From the IMG/VR virus record IMGVR_UViG_3300021479_000042, positions 1 to 41,049 of that record: a stretch of 41,049 nucleotides of DNA, one strand, 5' to 3'. Positions 30,230 to 38,225 of the stretch are shown in pieces. Numbering within the stretch: position 1 is the stretch's first letter; every line of letters starts with the position of its first letter. Under the pieces are notes generated by a model that worked only from the letters and a program-made list of their open reading frames with translations, searched no databases and was not told the DNA's origin. Source of the DNA: a virus. Both the position numbers and the translations under genes were made by a program.

Positions 30230-30612
30230 AAAAAACAGTAGAGATTAAAAGACAGAGATGCCACAGAGAGAGCTAGAAGCTCTACGGGATCAGGTTCGTC
30301 TTTCACTGCCCAGCGTCCGTCTGTCATGACTATAGGTTTCGCCACAGTAGTATTGCCTGCCTCTTCATAGCGGCGTATCGTAGCCAAGCATTTCGACTGG
30401 ATACGATTGAAGATGTCTTCCGAGAAACCTTGAAAAGTAGCGGCTAGACCTAAACCCAAATCTTTCTCTGTAATCTCTTGATCCGGGCTTTGCAGGTGTG
30501 CGAGAAGGTTTTTCGTCAAAAATTGTCCCGTGAGCCAGCTCCCGTCTCTAGCGGAGAATCGAGTAAGCTGGTACTTGTAGTTGCCGATGGTAACATCTCT
30601 GGTGGCTTCCAT
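30160..30612 (-). CDS. Tail assembly chaperone (G-like)
   Basis: A protein of 150 residues when read without frameshifting. It has 'YQLTRFSARDGSWLTGQFL', an acidic middle, and 'PDPVELLALSVASLSFNLYCFF'. It matches phage tail chaperones in size and in its place between tube and tape measure. The chaperone coats the tape measure while the tube grows. The ending after residue 128 is the 0-frame alternative to the -1 extension. Confidence 0.75.
   Translation of the reverse strand: MEATRDVTIGNYKYQLTRFSARDGSWLTGQFLTKNLLAHLQSPDQEITEKDLGLGLAATFQGFSEDIFNRIQSKCLATIRRYEEAGNTTVAKPIVMTDGRWAVKDEPDPVELLALSVASLSFNLYCFFGPGALETLRTVFPDLSSLATPG
30229..30235 (-). other. Programmed -1 frameshift site, TTTTTTC
   Basis: On the minus strand the heptamer T-TTT-TTC fits the X-XXY-YYZ rule and lies in phase (codons TGT TTT TTC). 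It is close to the 3' end of the chaperone gene, 23 codons before its stop, and opens the -1 frame that leads into the tape-measure gene. No stem was folded downstream by hand. Slippery sites are common here in lambda-like and P2-like tail operons. Confidence 0.75.
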
Positions 30613-30632
30613 GTGATGTTATTCCCTTTCCT

Positions 30633-31091
30633 TTAGATATTTACCACGTTACAGGCCGGAAGCGTCCAAGTGATTCTCTGGCCTTGTGCCTGGTAAGGCT
30701 TGTCTGGGATCTTCATAAAGCTGACCCCCTGAAGGAGATGCTGGCTTCCCGTAACCACATTGCGAAGACTGATCGTAGTGGCGGCCCAATTCGACACATC
30801 TCCGCTATCGGCGGCTGACTTGAGAATGTTATACAAGTCCAATAGCTGTTGATGAATGATGCTGGTCTGTTGAACCTGAATAGCGATAGATCCACTGTCG
30901 CCGGCGATGTAGCTCGGCATCACCGTAGAATCCGCAGATGTATCATGGGAGGTGCGATCTGTGGTCATCGAGATAATGAATTCTCCGATACCAATCTCGC
31001 CAGCGAACACAATGGGAGAGCCAAGGAGAACCGGGTTAGTTAAGGCCCCCGAACTGTCCTTAAAAGAATACGTTGTCGAAATGGCGCTCAT
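30633..31091 (-). CDS. Tail tube protein (DUF3277/KPP10-like)
   Basis: A protein of 152 residues. Recognisable parts are 'SFKDSSGALTNP', 'GEIGIGEFIISMTTDRTSHD', 'AGDSGSIAIQVQQTS', and the strand-rich end 'AQGQRITWTLPACNVV'. This is the KPP10-type tube family: a beta-sandwich ring of six subunits that forms the inner tube. It directly follows the sheath gene, as always in these phages, and the chaperones come next. Confidence 0.8.
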   Translation of the reverse strand: MSAISTTYSFKDSSGALTNPVLLGSPIVFAGEIGIGEFIISMTTDRTSHDTSADSTVMPSYIAGDSGSIAIQVQQTSIIHQQLLDLYNILKSAADSGDVSNWAATTISLRNVVTGSQHLLQGVSFMKIPDKPYQAQGQRITWTLPACNVVNI

Positions 31092-31100
31092 AGATTCTCC

Positions 31101-32492
31101 TTAGAGGTTAATCAAAACTCCCACAACCAGACTTTGTACGGCTCCAGCTTCATTGATTACAATGTAGATAGGCATTGCTTTTCTGGCTGCATGGTCAGAG
31201 GCGGATTGCAAAGAGTAAGGATTCGCCTGACACAAGAAACCCGCTGGCAATGGATCTCCTGGCTCAAGATTCAATACGGGCTGAATTCCTTCATATGTCC
31301 CGGGCGCGAGATACCCAGTACTCACTGCCGCCTGACATACGTTATTGCAGACGTGAATCAACTGTTGCTCACCCGGATCCGTCTGGGGAACGCTAGGCAC
31401 ACTGATGAGCATATTCATCAGGGCAAACTGAAGATTGACTTCCAGCAGTGCCCGGTTAAGAGTCTGGTCAATGTAGATGCCACCCGGGGTGATACCCGGT
31501 TGCAGGATTGTGTACTGGTTCACATATCCCACATAGACATTGAAGTTATTACCGTTGATGACATTGACTTGCGCCTGCGTTAGGGGCTCTGGGATCACTC
31601 CAACGAGGGTCTTTCCCCACATCGTAAAGTAACTGTTGGGAAGTCCCGTGTTGAGACCCATCTCCAGACCCATTGCTGCGGCGCAGGCGTAGATATTGTT
31701 CGGAGCAGTTCCTCCCTGCGTTGTAGAGTAGATGCCAGCGCAGTTAGAGTAATTCGCTGCCTTTAGAAAAGCAGCAAGGTTGTTAGCCGTATTGTTCAGC
31801 ACGGCCAGATCGGAACTGGTGCAGTAGTAGAACGTGGCAGGTTGAGCCGCTTGCACATAGGCTGCAATCGCTTCATGGTCTGCCGTAACTGCGTCAGTTA
31901 CCATACCAGCATACCATGTCGTATTGGCTACGCGACAGGCAGTGAAAGCGATCAGAGGAGTTTCTCCGACATCTCCTGTCGTTGTCACAGTGAGACCGGC
32001 GCCTACTCCAGTGATTGCCGTAGTAGCTGCGCCGACAGCCGCAGTGTACCCAGTGCCCCCGCTGATAATAGCGAATGTGGCTACACCACTTCCCGAAAGA
32101 GTGAGCACCTGACCAATGGCTAGTTTACCCGCAGTGCCTCCAGAGATCGTAAAAGTATCTCCGATGGCATAGCCGCTCCCGGCGGCATCTACTACCCCCC
32201 CGATGAGAGCCGTAAGATCCTGACGACCGATCCAAATGTACTGTGGGGTTGGGGATTGACCGAAGTACAGCTGGGCTGCCAGATACTCCGGGTCAGTGAT
32301 AAGAAACCCATAGGTAAGCATGGCAGCAAGACCATTGAACTGCAAGACGCGAGAATTCGCACCCACACTTGGGATGTGGGCGCTGGGGCCCACTACGAGG
32401 CCCTGATTATAAGTGGGCGGAGTTCCCAGAGCAGGGCCCGCCAGAACTGAGATATTTACGATGGGTGTCAACGGAAGTGCTGGGCTGCTCAT
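31101..32492 (-). CDS. Contractile tail sheath protein (DUF3383) with a glycine-rich insert
   Basis: A protein of 463 residues. The sheath core is seen in 'AAMLTYGFLITDPEYLAAQLYF', written as two parts, in 'ATFYYCTSSD', and in the C-terminal 'AGAVQSLVVGVLINL' that makes the handshake strands. Residues ~98-175 are a Gly/Thr/Ala-rich segment ('GSGYAIGDTFTISGG', 'SGGTGYTAAVGAATTAITG') not expected in the sheath core and similar to segments in the DUF4054 protein at 35451-36524. It is probably a surface beta domain on the tail. GGAGAG precedes ATG 32492. Confidence 0.85.
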   Translation of the reverse strand: MSSPALPLTPIVNISVLAGPALGTPPTYNQGLVVGPSAHIPSVGANSRVLQFNGLAAMLTYGFLITDPEYLAAQLYFGQSPTPQYIWIGRQDLTALIGGVVDAAGSGYAIGDTFTISGGTAGKLAIGQVLTLSGSGVATFAIISGGTGYTAAVGAATTAITGVGAGLTVTTTGDVGETPLIAFTACRVANTTWYAGMVTDAVTADHEAIAAYVQAAQPATFYYCTSSDLAVLNNTANNLAAFLKAANYSNCAGIYSTTQGGTAPNNIYACAAAMGLEMGLNTGLPNSYFTMWGKTLVGVIPEPLTQAQVNVINGNNFNVYVGYVNQYTILQPGITPGGIYIDQTLNRALLEVNLQFALMNMLISVPSVPQTDPGEQQLIHVCNNVCQAAVSTGYLAPGTYEGIQPVLNLEPGDPLPAGFLCQANPYSLQSASDHAARKAMPIYIVINEAGAVQSLVVGVLINL

Positions 32493-32495
32493 AGG

Positions 32496-33113
32496 TTAAC
32501 TCTCCACTGTGAAGTCGGCAAACTTGTTATCGAACTGGTCTTGGATGGTAGTCTCTACACTACTGACATAGCCGCCGGTCTGGCTATAAACCTCGGTCAC
32601 AAACTCATTGAACCTTGCCGAGAAGTCCACTCGCTCCCACCACTGGCCATTCTCTTCTTCTGGGAGTCTTCTCGGCGCAGCTGGATCAGTCACCAGATAA
32701 AGTAGAGTAGCGGCAAATTGGTCGTGTATATCCTGATCGAACAGGCGGGTTCTCAGCTTCCGAGCATTGTCGAAACTGTTTGGGCCGTATGTGCACCAGA
32801 AAACTTCCCAGACTCTTGTATATTGCGTAGTCTTGGAATAAGTGATTACTGGGGGAGAGCCTGCTGTACTCTGGCTATACGTCACATCGCGGACTCGATT
32901 GTACTGGTCGTCTACTTCCACAGAGCGAACGAATACAACATCCTCTGTGATAGCTGGGAAGGGCTGACCCCTTTGCTGCCACTCGCATCTTGCGCCGTAG
33001 TAATTCGGGTTCTGCGCCCCGTTTGGATTATTCGAGAGTTGCAATCCCATATTCAACGTGAGAGCCTGAAGAATCAAGTCCATCTGCTTCGGAGTAAGAG
33101 GTGTCTGGGGCAC
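32496..33113 (-). CDS. Tail terminator/neck protein, gp12-like
   Basis: A protein of 205 residues with a GTG start. The pattern 'QQRGQPFPAITEDVVFVRSV', 'TTQYTRVWEVFWCTYGPNSF', 'ARKLRTRLFDQDIHDQF', then 'WWERVDFSARFNEFVTEVY' matches the neck terminator proteins of Pam3-like myophages. The ring caps the tube and sheath and meets the head. It lies directly before the sheath gene. Confidence 0.75.
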   Translation of the reverse strand: MPQTPLTPKQMDLILQALTLNMGLQLSNNPNGAQNPNYYGARCEWQQRGQPFPAITEDVVFVRSVEVDDQYNRVRDVTYSQSTAGSPPVITYSKTTQYTRVWEVFWCTYGPNSFDNARKLRTRLFDQDIHDQFAATLLYLVTDPAAPRRLPEEENGQWWERVDFSARFNEFVTEVYSQTGGYVSSVETTIQDQFDNKFADFTVES

Positions 33114-33479
33114 TTAATTGCCCCTCATCCTTTGTGCGATAGCACAGTAGTAGCCACCGCGATTCTGATATTGACCTACAGACATGACACGCCAGTTGAG
33201 ACCGTTCCATACAATGATATCGGAGGTAATTCCGTCGGCTTCGTTGGTTACATAGATAGGTGCCTGGGAGAAGAACATTCTGGCGCCTCTTACTCGATCT
33301 GCCTCCGAAAGCATCTGCAATTCCTTGTTGGAAGCCACAGTCACTACGCCCCACATTTCAATCGACTGAGGTGCATTGACTTGCCAGCCACCCTGAACGA
33401 AAGAACCATTCTGACGAAGAACTGTGAACGGCTCAGCCAAGTCTGGGTCATTTACCACGTCCTGTAGATCAAAAGACAC
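33114..33479 (-). CDS. Head-tail joining (head closure-like) protein
   Basis: A protein of 121 residues with a GTG start directly after the stop of its upstream neighbour. It is strand-rich ('EMWGVVTVASNKELQML', 'IIVWNGLNWRVMSVGQYQN', 'GYYCAIAQRM'). The aromatic 'NGLNWRVMSVGQY' end is typical of small SPP1 gp16/P2-type joining proteins, where the last strand wraps the neck. The position between the completion protein and the terminator supports the neck role. Confidence 0.6.
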   Translation of the reverse strand: MSFDLQDVVNDPDLAEPFTVLRQNGSFVQGGWQVNAPQSIEMWGVVTVASNKELQMLSEADRVRGARMFFSQAPIYVTNEADGITSDIIVWNGLNWRVMSVGQYQNRGGYYCAIAQRMRGN

Positions 33480-33815
33480 TTATTCGTCTCTCTCGCTTCT
33501 CGCCTCGCCCCATCTCGCGTGACCGCCTTTACGAGCAATCTTGGTTTTCTCTTCAGAGGTCAGAACCTCGTCGCGTCTCGGGCCACCGATTAGACCTCCT
33601 TTGTGACCGCGCTCTGCTGGCGTCTCACCTTCAGCATCGAGAGACCCGTGGGCAATTTTCTCTCCGACTGCGGCACCTACTGAAGCGCCTGACTTGGCGG
33701 AAGAAACGGCAGACTTTACTCCAGCTACTACACCGTCTTCAATTGCCGCATCAAAGGCGCTCTTAGACACATTCTTGCGATGCAAGTCTCTGGCCATGCG
33801 CTCAAAATTATTCAT
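33480..33815 (-). CDS. Basic KGG-motif protein inside the head-tail operon
   Basis: A protein of 111 residues. ATG 33815 is chosen because GGAG lies in front and it overlaps the upstream stop (ATGA). A helical, small-residue front ('SAFDAAIEDGVVAGVKSAVS') is followed by 'ERGHKGGLIGGPRRDE' and 'KTKIARKGGHARWGEAR'. The KGG/RKGGxARWG repeats resemble stress- or DNA-binding proteins of bacteria. It is not a known neck component. It may help DNA packaging or regulate, or be a passenger gene. Confidence 0.55.
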   Translation of the reverse strand: MNNFERMARDLHRKNVSKSAFDAAIEDGVVAGVKSAVSSAKSGASVGAAVGEKIAHGSLDAEGETPAERGHKGGLIGGPRRDEVLTSEEKTKIARKGGHARWGEARSERDE

Positions 33816-34109
33816 TGAAATCTCCATAACCCTAACCAAAATCCGAGTACCGAACCGATGGCATACCCTAACCAGTCTTCGAGGTTATCAGTAAAAGTCT
33901 GTGGTGGGTTTTTCTCGTATCGAGCATCGAAGTAAAATTCCTTAATCCCAGCACCCACAAGTATTCCAGCCATAACCCACTGAGAGTGAGGGAGATGTTC
34001 AACCAATAAGGCTGAAATACCGAGATGAGCACAGAAGGCCACGAACTTGAATATTCTGCCCGAGATTTGCGATGCCTTGTTTAAGGCTAGTGAGCCACTT
34101 CTTAATCAT
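33812..34109 (-). CDS. Membrane protein interrupted by a +1 frameshift
   Basis: Read from ATG 34109 (overlapping the upstream stop, ATGA), the first ten codons give MIKKWLTSLK, then the frame drifts into Ser/Gly and stops. If one A of the AAA at 34082-34080 is dropped, the frame joins an open stretch that reads 'NKASQISGRIFKFVAFCAHL', 'GISALLV', and then two more helices. The corrected protein has 98 residues and two or three membrane spans, including 'WVMAGILVGAGIKEFYF' and 'WLGYAIGSVLGFWLGLW'. The downstream GTG 34042 gives only 76 residues and has no ribosome site. The cause is uncertain. Confidence 0.45.
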
Positions 34110-34669
34110 TGCTCTTCCGACACTAGACCCACAATGGATTTTCTCATCTCGGCCGTATCAATGTTTGGTCTGTCAGAACCCTTCCGACGTATCGTCTCTG
34201 GCGCATTCGGTGCCCAGTGATTGCGTGGATCAGTGAACCATCTCCTGACTAGACCTTCAGCGAGTAGTGCCGTGCGTTTCAGATGCTTTGTTACGTCTTC
34301 TGGTCGACCATCTAGGCTAGCCTCGGCTGCGAGTATTAGCTCCGAAGTTAGTAAAGCAAGATTATCTTTGTTTTTGATTGCAGGCTCGATAATCGGACGG
34401 GCAGGAATGTTCTTGAGAATGGATCCATTCGTTTGGATATACACGAGTTGGGCATTATTGATTGCCTTTCTCTGGGCTACCTTCAGTAAATAAGCCTTAC
34501 GCTTCTTACCGGCTTTAGAAGCCAGTTCAATAATGTCCAACATGCGTTGCTGAGCCGTACTCTCGGGCACACCGACAAGAACCTGAGAGCCTTTCAGTCT
34601 CTTCAGACTAGCGGCGAGACTCTTCTCGGCTCTCCCGCTAGTGACCGTAACTTTAATTTCTGGTTGCAC
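34106..34669 (-). CDS. Tail completion / head-tail connector protein (HK97 gp10-like)
   Basis: A protein of 187 residues with a GTG start that shares one base with the previous stop. Family features are 'GSQVLVGVPESTAQ', 'NNAQLVYIQTNGSI', 'IPARPIIEPAI', and 'RRKGSDRPNIDTAEMRKSI'. These match phage gp10/gpS-type completion proteins that cap the tail or head and often contain a Pro-Ala-Arg-Pro bend. The middle of the protein is helical. It follows a cysteine-protease-like gene and precedes membrane and neck genes. Confidence 0.7.
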   Translation of the reverse strand: MQPEIKVTVTSGRAEKSLAASLKRLKGSQVLVGVPESTAQQRMLDIIELASKAGKKRKAYLLKVAQRKAINNAQLVYIQTNGSILKNIPARPIIEPAIKNKDNLALLTSELILAAEASLDGRPEDVTKHLKRTALLAEGLVRRWFTDPRNHWAPNAPETIRRKGSDRPNIDTAEMRKSIVGLVSEEQ

Positions 34670-35442
34670 TAGCTTCCAATCTGCTGTAAATCCGCTGCGA
34701 GATCAGAGACGTTTATTCCAGCCGGTGTCTTGAAGTTCGGCGAAATGATGGCATGAGCTTCGTCATAGTAGGCCATCACAAAAGCCCATGTGGCTCTCTG
34801 CAAAGCGCCCCAAGTTACCAGTGTGACTCCGTCGGTATCGTAGCCAACTATTGCCGTGCAGTGTCCACCCCATGAGCCTGGTGCCGAGTCACCCGTCTGC
34901 CCATCACCGACAACATCCCACAAAGAGCCGACTTGCGACTGGGCCGAGATGGGAAGCTGTACGCCGGTGTTCAAGCCCCCGAATACATAGACTCCCTGTT
35001 GCCAGCGAAGTTGGGTCATGTTGACTTCAGCATGTGCCGTAATACCGTAACCGCCGAGACCGTTAGTTTGCCAGTCTTGACACACCGTAAGAATATCGCC
35101 ACCGTTATCGGTTGACGGGTCTCCATTCACATAGCCATCCCATGCTTCGTAAGCGCCAAGAATCACGGAGTCCGGCACTGTGGCTTCACTGCCTGATGAA
35201 GCGGTCCAGGATTGAATCATATGACCCGGTCCCGCAATCGTGCAGTCCCCAAGAGAGTCGTTCTTCATCATTCCCCAGGAAGTAATGCCGAAAGTGTAGT
35301 CAGCTGAGGTAGGTGCGGTTGGAAGAGTCGATAGAAAGGAGTGAAGTCTTGCGGCTCGCAGACGGCTCTTGGCATTTCGCCGTGCAAGAGTGCGTCCTAA
35401 CTTAACAGGCTGCCTTGTTACTGGATGAGTAAAAGTGTTCAT
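34669..35442 (-). CDS. Papain-like cysteine protease-like protein
   Basis: A protein of 257 residues from ATG 35442 (AAGGGGG site). A basic helix (20-40) is followed by 'ITSWGMMKNDSLGDCTIAG' with a candidate catalytic Cys67, then 'SWGGHCTAIVGYDTDG' with His194, and 'VTWGALQRATWAF' (Trp211), a C1A-like triad order. From memory similar proteins are common in phage structural regions and soil bacterial genomes but lack a described role. Possible roles are capsid or neck maturation, or cutting host peptides on entry. The active site is inferred. Confidence 0.55.
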   Translation of the reverse strand: MNTFTHPVTRQPVKLGRTLARRNAKSRLRAARLHSFLSTLPTAPTSADYTFGITSWGMMKNDSLGDCTIAGPGHMIQSWTASSGSEATVPDSVILGAYEAWDGYVNGDPSTDNGGDILTVCQDWQTNGLGGYGITAHAEVNMTQLRWQQGVYVFGGLNTGVQLPISAQSQVGSLWDVVGDGQTGDSAPGSWGGHCTAIVGYDTDGVTLVTWGALQRATWAFVMAYYDEAHAIISPNFKTPAGINVSDLAADLQQIGS

Positions 35443-35450
35443 AAACCCCC

Positions 35451-36524
35451 TTAGTAAATGTACATACCCCCGATCCCAATTGCTTTCGCTGCCGTAGCAA
35501 GTAATACGCCATACTCTGTCGAGGTCCAAGCAGCAAACTCTTCCAATCCCTTGGGCACCTCAATCATTGCACTGACATTCCCGGCGCTCTTTGTTACCAT
35601 AATTCCGCGAGTCAAGCCTGAGGCTGCGATCTGACCCGCTGTGCTACCGACATTTCCCTCACTTCTCAGATACAGCGTAGCGAAGTGCGCCACAAACCAG
35701 GCCATTGCGATAGGCCAGTACTCGAACCATCGAGCCGATTGCAAGCAAGCTGTAGCGAGGTTAATATACATTTGCAACACAGCGGGCGGGATGCAAACAA
35801 TGTTGGGAGCACTGATTGCCAGTACATCGACTGTTGCGCCCCCGCCAGTACCCCCTTGTGTAGGAGAGCCGACGTAAGGAATAATCGATGTAATGTTAAC
35901 CAGAAGACCAACGCCATTTCCACCTGAGCAGGGAATATCTCCCCCTACAGCGTAGCCTGTACCTGCACCATTCGATGCAATCTCAATCCCTGTAACAGCG
36001 CCACTTCCTGAAACGGAAGTAACTTGCGCCACTCCGCCTGAACCGTTGGGTTGATTGATCGCCAGAAGATTCCCAACGATATAGCCCAACCCGCCATGCC
36101 CCGGAGTAACAATGATACTACCGATGGCATTTGTAAGACCCGTAACCTGATAACCCGTTCCAGGCGTACCGATTGTATAAGTGAGGGGAACTCCCCCTGC
36201 TCCCGCAGTTGCCACAACAATGACTCCGCCCGAGGCGTCAGTCTGTAGCACGGTGAGTTGATCATTGACGGCATATCCCGAGCCTGGAGTTACTGCATCG
36301 GGTTGCACAGTAACGAGAGACTGTGGCTGTGAACCGAACTTCGGATATACGGCAAGAAAATCTGAAATCTGATACAGCGGATTACCGCCAACCGTAAGAT
36401 TGGCGGCATCCATTGGACTGAAGGAGTAATCGTAGGGCCAACCTCCACAGTCGTCCTGATAGCCCCACCAAAGAGCGAGGTCATTGAAAATACTACCCTG
36501 AATTCCACCACCGCCCGAACTCAT
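35451..36524 (-). CDS. DUF4054 head-tail adaptor with a large glycine-rich insert
   Basis: A protein of 357 residues. The DUF4054 core is split: 'YQISDFLAVYPKFG' at the start, and 'PAVLQMYINLATACLQSARW', 'WPIAMAWFVAHFATLYL' from about residue 245. Between them, residues ~66-235, lie three repeats rich in Gly, Thr and Val ('GSGYAVNDQLTVLQ', 'GGLGYIVGNLLAINQ', 'GAGTGYAVGGDI'). The same type of repeat interrupts the tail sheath. The core probably forms the adaptor ring under the portal, with the insert as an outer beta domain. An Asp/Trp-rich head segment (1-40) precedes the core. Confidence 0.75.
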   Translation of the reverse strand: MSSGGGGIQGSIFNDLALWWGYQDDCGGWPYDYSFSPMDAANLTVGGNPLYQISDFLAVYPKFGSQPQSLVTVQPDAVTPGSGYAVNDQLTVLQTDASGGVIVVATAGAGGVPLTYTIGTPGTGYQVTGLTNAIGSIIVTPGHGGLGYIVGNLLAINQPNGSGGVAQVTSVSGSGAVTGIEIASNGAGTGYAVGGDIPCSGGNGVGLLVNITSIIPYVGSPTQGGTGGGATVDVLAISAPNIVCIPPAVLQMYINLATACLQSARWFEYWPIAMAWFVAHFATLYLRSEGNVGSTAGQIAASGLTRGIMVTKSAGNVSAMIEVPKGLEEFAAWTSTEYGVLLATAAKAIGIGGMYIY

Positions 36525-37006
36525 TACGCTGCCTCGACCGCCTTCATGGCTTCCTGAATTGTATTCAGAAGATCAGACTTGGTCATAGCCGGGCTTAATT
36601 CCATGTCGTGATTCTGGAAAGCGTAGTCGATGAGTTCCTGTTTCGTCATCTTCTCCAGCTTTGCCAGTAACTCGGCATGAGCTTTCTCGGAGGCTTCTTT
36701 AGCCGCAGCAGCTTCATTCTGAGCAATCTGCTGTTGACCCTGCGCCTGAAGATTTACTCCTGGAGCAGAGACAGGCATAGCGATCTCCATCAGAGAACCT
36801 TCTTTGACACACCATTCAAACATGACGTCCTGCCTCACCCAGTCGGGCACGGCGGTGACCTTACCCGGAAGCACTGTGACGTAGACATCTTCGTACTTTG
36901 TGGAAATCTTGACCTGGTCACTTTCCCCCAGCTTAGCCTTGGGGTTGATGAGAAAATTGTTGGGATGCTTGAATCGAATGTTCTTTGTGGTCAATACTTG
37001 AATCAT
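36524..37006 (-). CDS. Phage structural-region protein with HeH/LEM-like C-terminus
   Basis: A protein of 160 residues. Residues 1-75 are beta-rich ('YVTVLPGKVTAVPDWVRQD'), then an Ala/Glu/Lys helix follows. Residues ~118-155 read 'MTKQELIDYAFQNHDMELS' and 'MTKSDLLNTI', a helix-extended-helix repeat as in HeH/LEM and Rho-N domains. Proteins of this layout are common beside phage capsid genes and may bind nucleic acid or capsid parts. It follows the capsid gene after a hairpin at 37037-37073. Confidence 0.65.
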   Translation of the reverse strand: MIQVLTTKNIRFKHPNNFLINPKAKLGESDQVKISTKYEDVYVTVLPGKVTAVPDWVRQDVMFEWCVKEGSLMEIAMPVSAPGVNLQAQGQQQIAQNEAAAAKEASEKAHAELLAKLEKMTKQELIDYAFQNHDMELSPAMTKSDLLNTIQEAMKAVEAA

Positions 37007-37036
37007 TATTCATTCTCCGCGATGGATTTGGTTGAG

Positions 37037-37073
37037 GCTAGAGAGTCAACTTATCTAGAGTTAACTCTCTAGC
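37037..37073 (-). promoter_or_regulatory. Hairpin between capsid gene and the next gene
   Basis: GCTAGAGAGT (37037-37046) is perfectly complementary to ACTCTCTAGC (37064-37073), and three more pairs (AAC/GTT) extend the stem after one mismatch. It starts about 10 bases after the capsid stop. There is no T-run, so a full terminator is unlikely. A partial attenuator or a mRNA-stabilising stem, setting capsid expression above downstream genes, is likely. Confidence 0.5.
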
Positions 37074-37083
37074 TATTAACTAT

Positions 37084-38190
37084 TTAGATACCATCTCCAT
37101 ATGAAATGGGCTGGTAATAAAGAAACTCGGGAACACCGACCTGACCCGCATACAAAGTCAGATAAGCGCCGCCGCCCTCACTGATGTTCGGCGTGGTCAT
37201 CACACGTTGGATAGGCACAGTCACATTCAATCGAATGCGGTCCATGTCGCTAACGTATGCAACCATGCGATCAACTCCAGCAGAGCCCGCCCCCAGGCAC
37301 CAGCGGGACGGGAAAATCTTGAGGTCCACGCCCTGAGTCTTGCCGATGTTATTTTCCAGCAAGTAGGTCAGGATGCTGACATCTCCCGCGGCGCTATTGA
37401 TCTGGCAGAGCAGAGCGTACTGGGCAGCCGGGATGAGAATATGATTCGCCATACCGGTTACGTCGTAATTGCTCGCCGCCCACGTCGCCGTCATGATGGT
37501 ATTAACATCATAAAGAATCTCCGTGGGTGTTTTGGTTGACCAGGCAGTGAAGCCGCTGGCGCCTTTTGCTACGGAGCCTGCGGTGACGTTTGTGTTATTC
37601 ACCAAGCCTGGAAGTCCGCCCCATCCCTGATAAGTAACCAGGTCAAGAGACTTGTTCCAGTTCAACTTGATGCCCTTGTCCAGCAGATCGTCCAAAGAGC
37701 GACCAGCCCCCTGCAATTTCTGCATATCGATAAAGTTCACCTTCAAGACGTTCTGCCAGTTAAACGTCGGGTAGATGTCCTTCTCGATATCGGTCTGGAC
37801 AATTGGAATCGTTGTCGTTTGCCCACCAGTCAGACCGTATTGGTTAGGCCCGCTGATGGCATAGTTAGCCGAGAAGAAGCTGGTAAAATCTACCCAGCCT
37901 CCCCCAGACTTGATCGGCATGTCTCGCATCCAGGTTACGGATGTGAGGGGTTCACGCACTTTCGGGTCGCGTTTCTCCAATTCCGCTTCGAGGAAGGCTA
38001 AGCCGCCGGCAATTGCCGCGGCGTCTGTACCCATGATGCCTGTCAGGGCTGACAGATTTCCCGTGCGAAGGGCGCTGTCCATAGCTTTTCGCTTGGACAG
38101 ATTCGCTTGGAAATCACGAAAGAGGGCGGGATTACGTGCCTCCCTCGCTGCGTTACTTGCTTCAAGATACTTCTCGAATCCTTGCAGCAT
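37084..38190 (-). CDS. Major capsid protein (DUF2184, HK97-like)
   Basis: A protein of 368 residues. Family features include the helical N-terminal part, 'YGLTGGQTTTIPIVQTDIEKD', 'KLNWNKSLDLVTYQGWGGLPG', 'MANHILIPAAQYALL' and 'VDRMVAYVSDMDRIRLNV'. DUF2184 proteins are HK97-fold capsid subunits. It lies between the decoration gene and the HeH-like gene, and the prohead protease is two genes upstream. The N-terminal ~80 residues may be a delta-like part removed in maturation; no cleavage site was located. A strong ribosome site precedes ATG (AGGAGA). Confidence 0.85.
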   Translation of the reverse strand: MLQGFEKYLEASNAAREARNPALFRDFQANLSKRKAMDSALRTGNLSALTGIMGTDAAAIAGGLAFLEAELEKRDPKVREPLTSVTWMRDMPIKSGGGWVDFTSFFSANYAISGPNQYGLTGGQTTTIPIVQTDIEKDIYPTFNWQNVLKVNFIDMQKLQGAGRSLDDLLDKGIKLNWNKSLDLVTYQGWGGLPGLVNNTNVTAGSVAKGASGFTAWSTKTPTEILYDVNTIMTATWAASNYDVTGMANHILIPAAQYALLCQINSAAGDVSILTYLLENNIGKTQGVDLKIFPSRWCLGAGSAGVDRMVAYVSDMDRIRLNVTVPIQRVMTTPNISEGGGAYLTLYAGQVGVPEFLYYQPISYGDGI

Positions 38191-38225
38191 GTTAGGTTAT
38201 TCTCCTCTCTTTCTTCTGATTTCCG

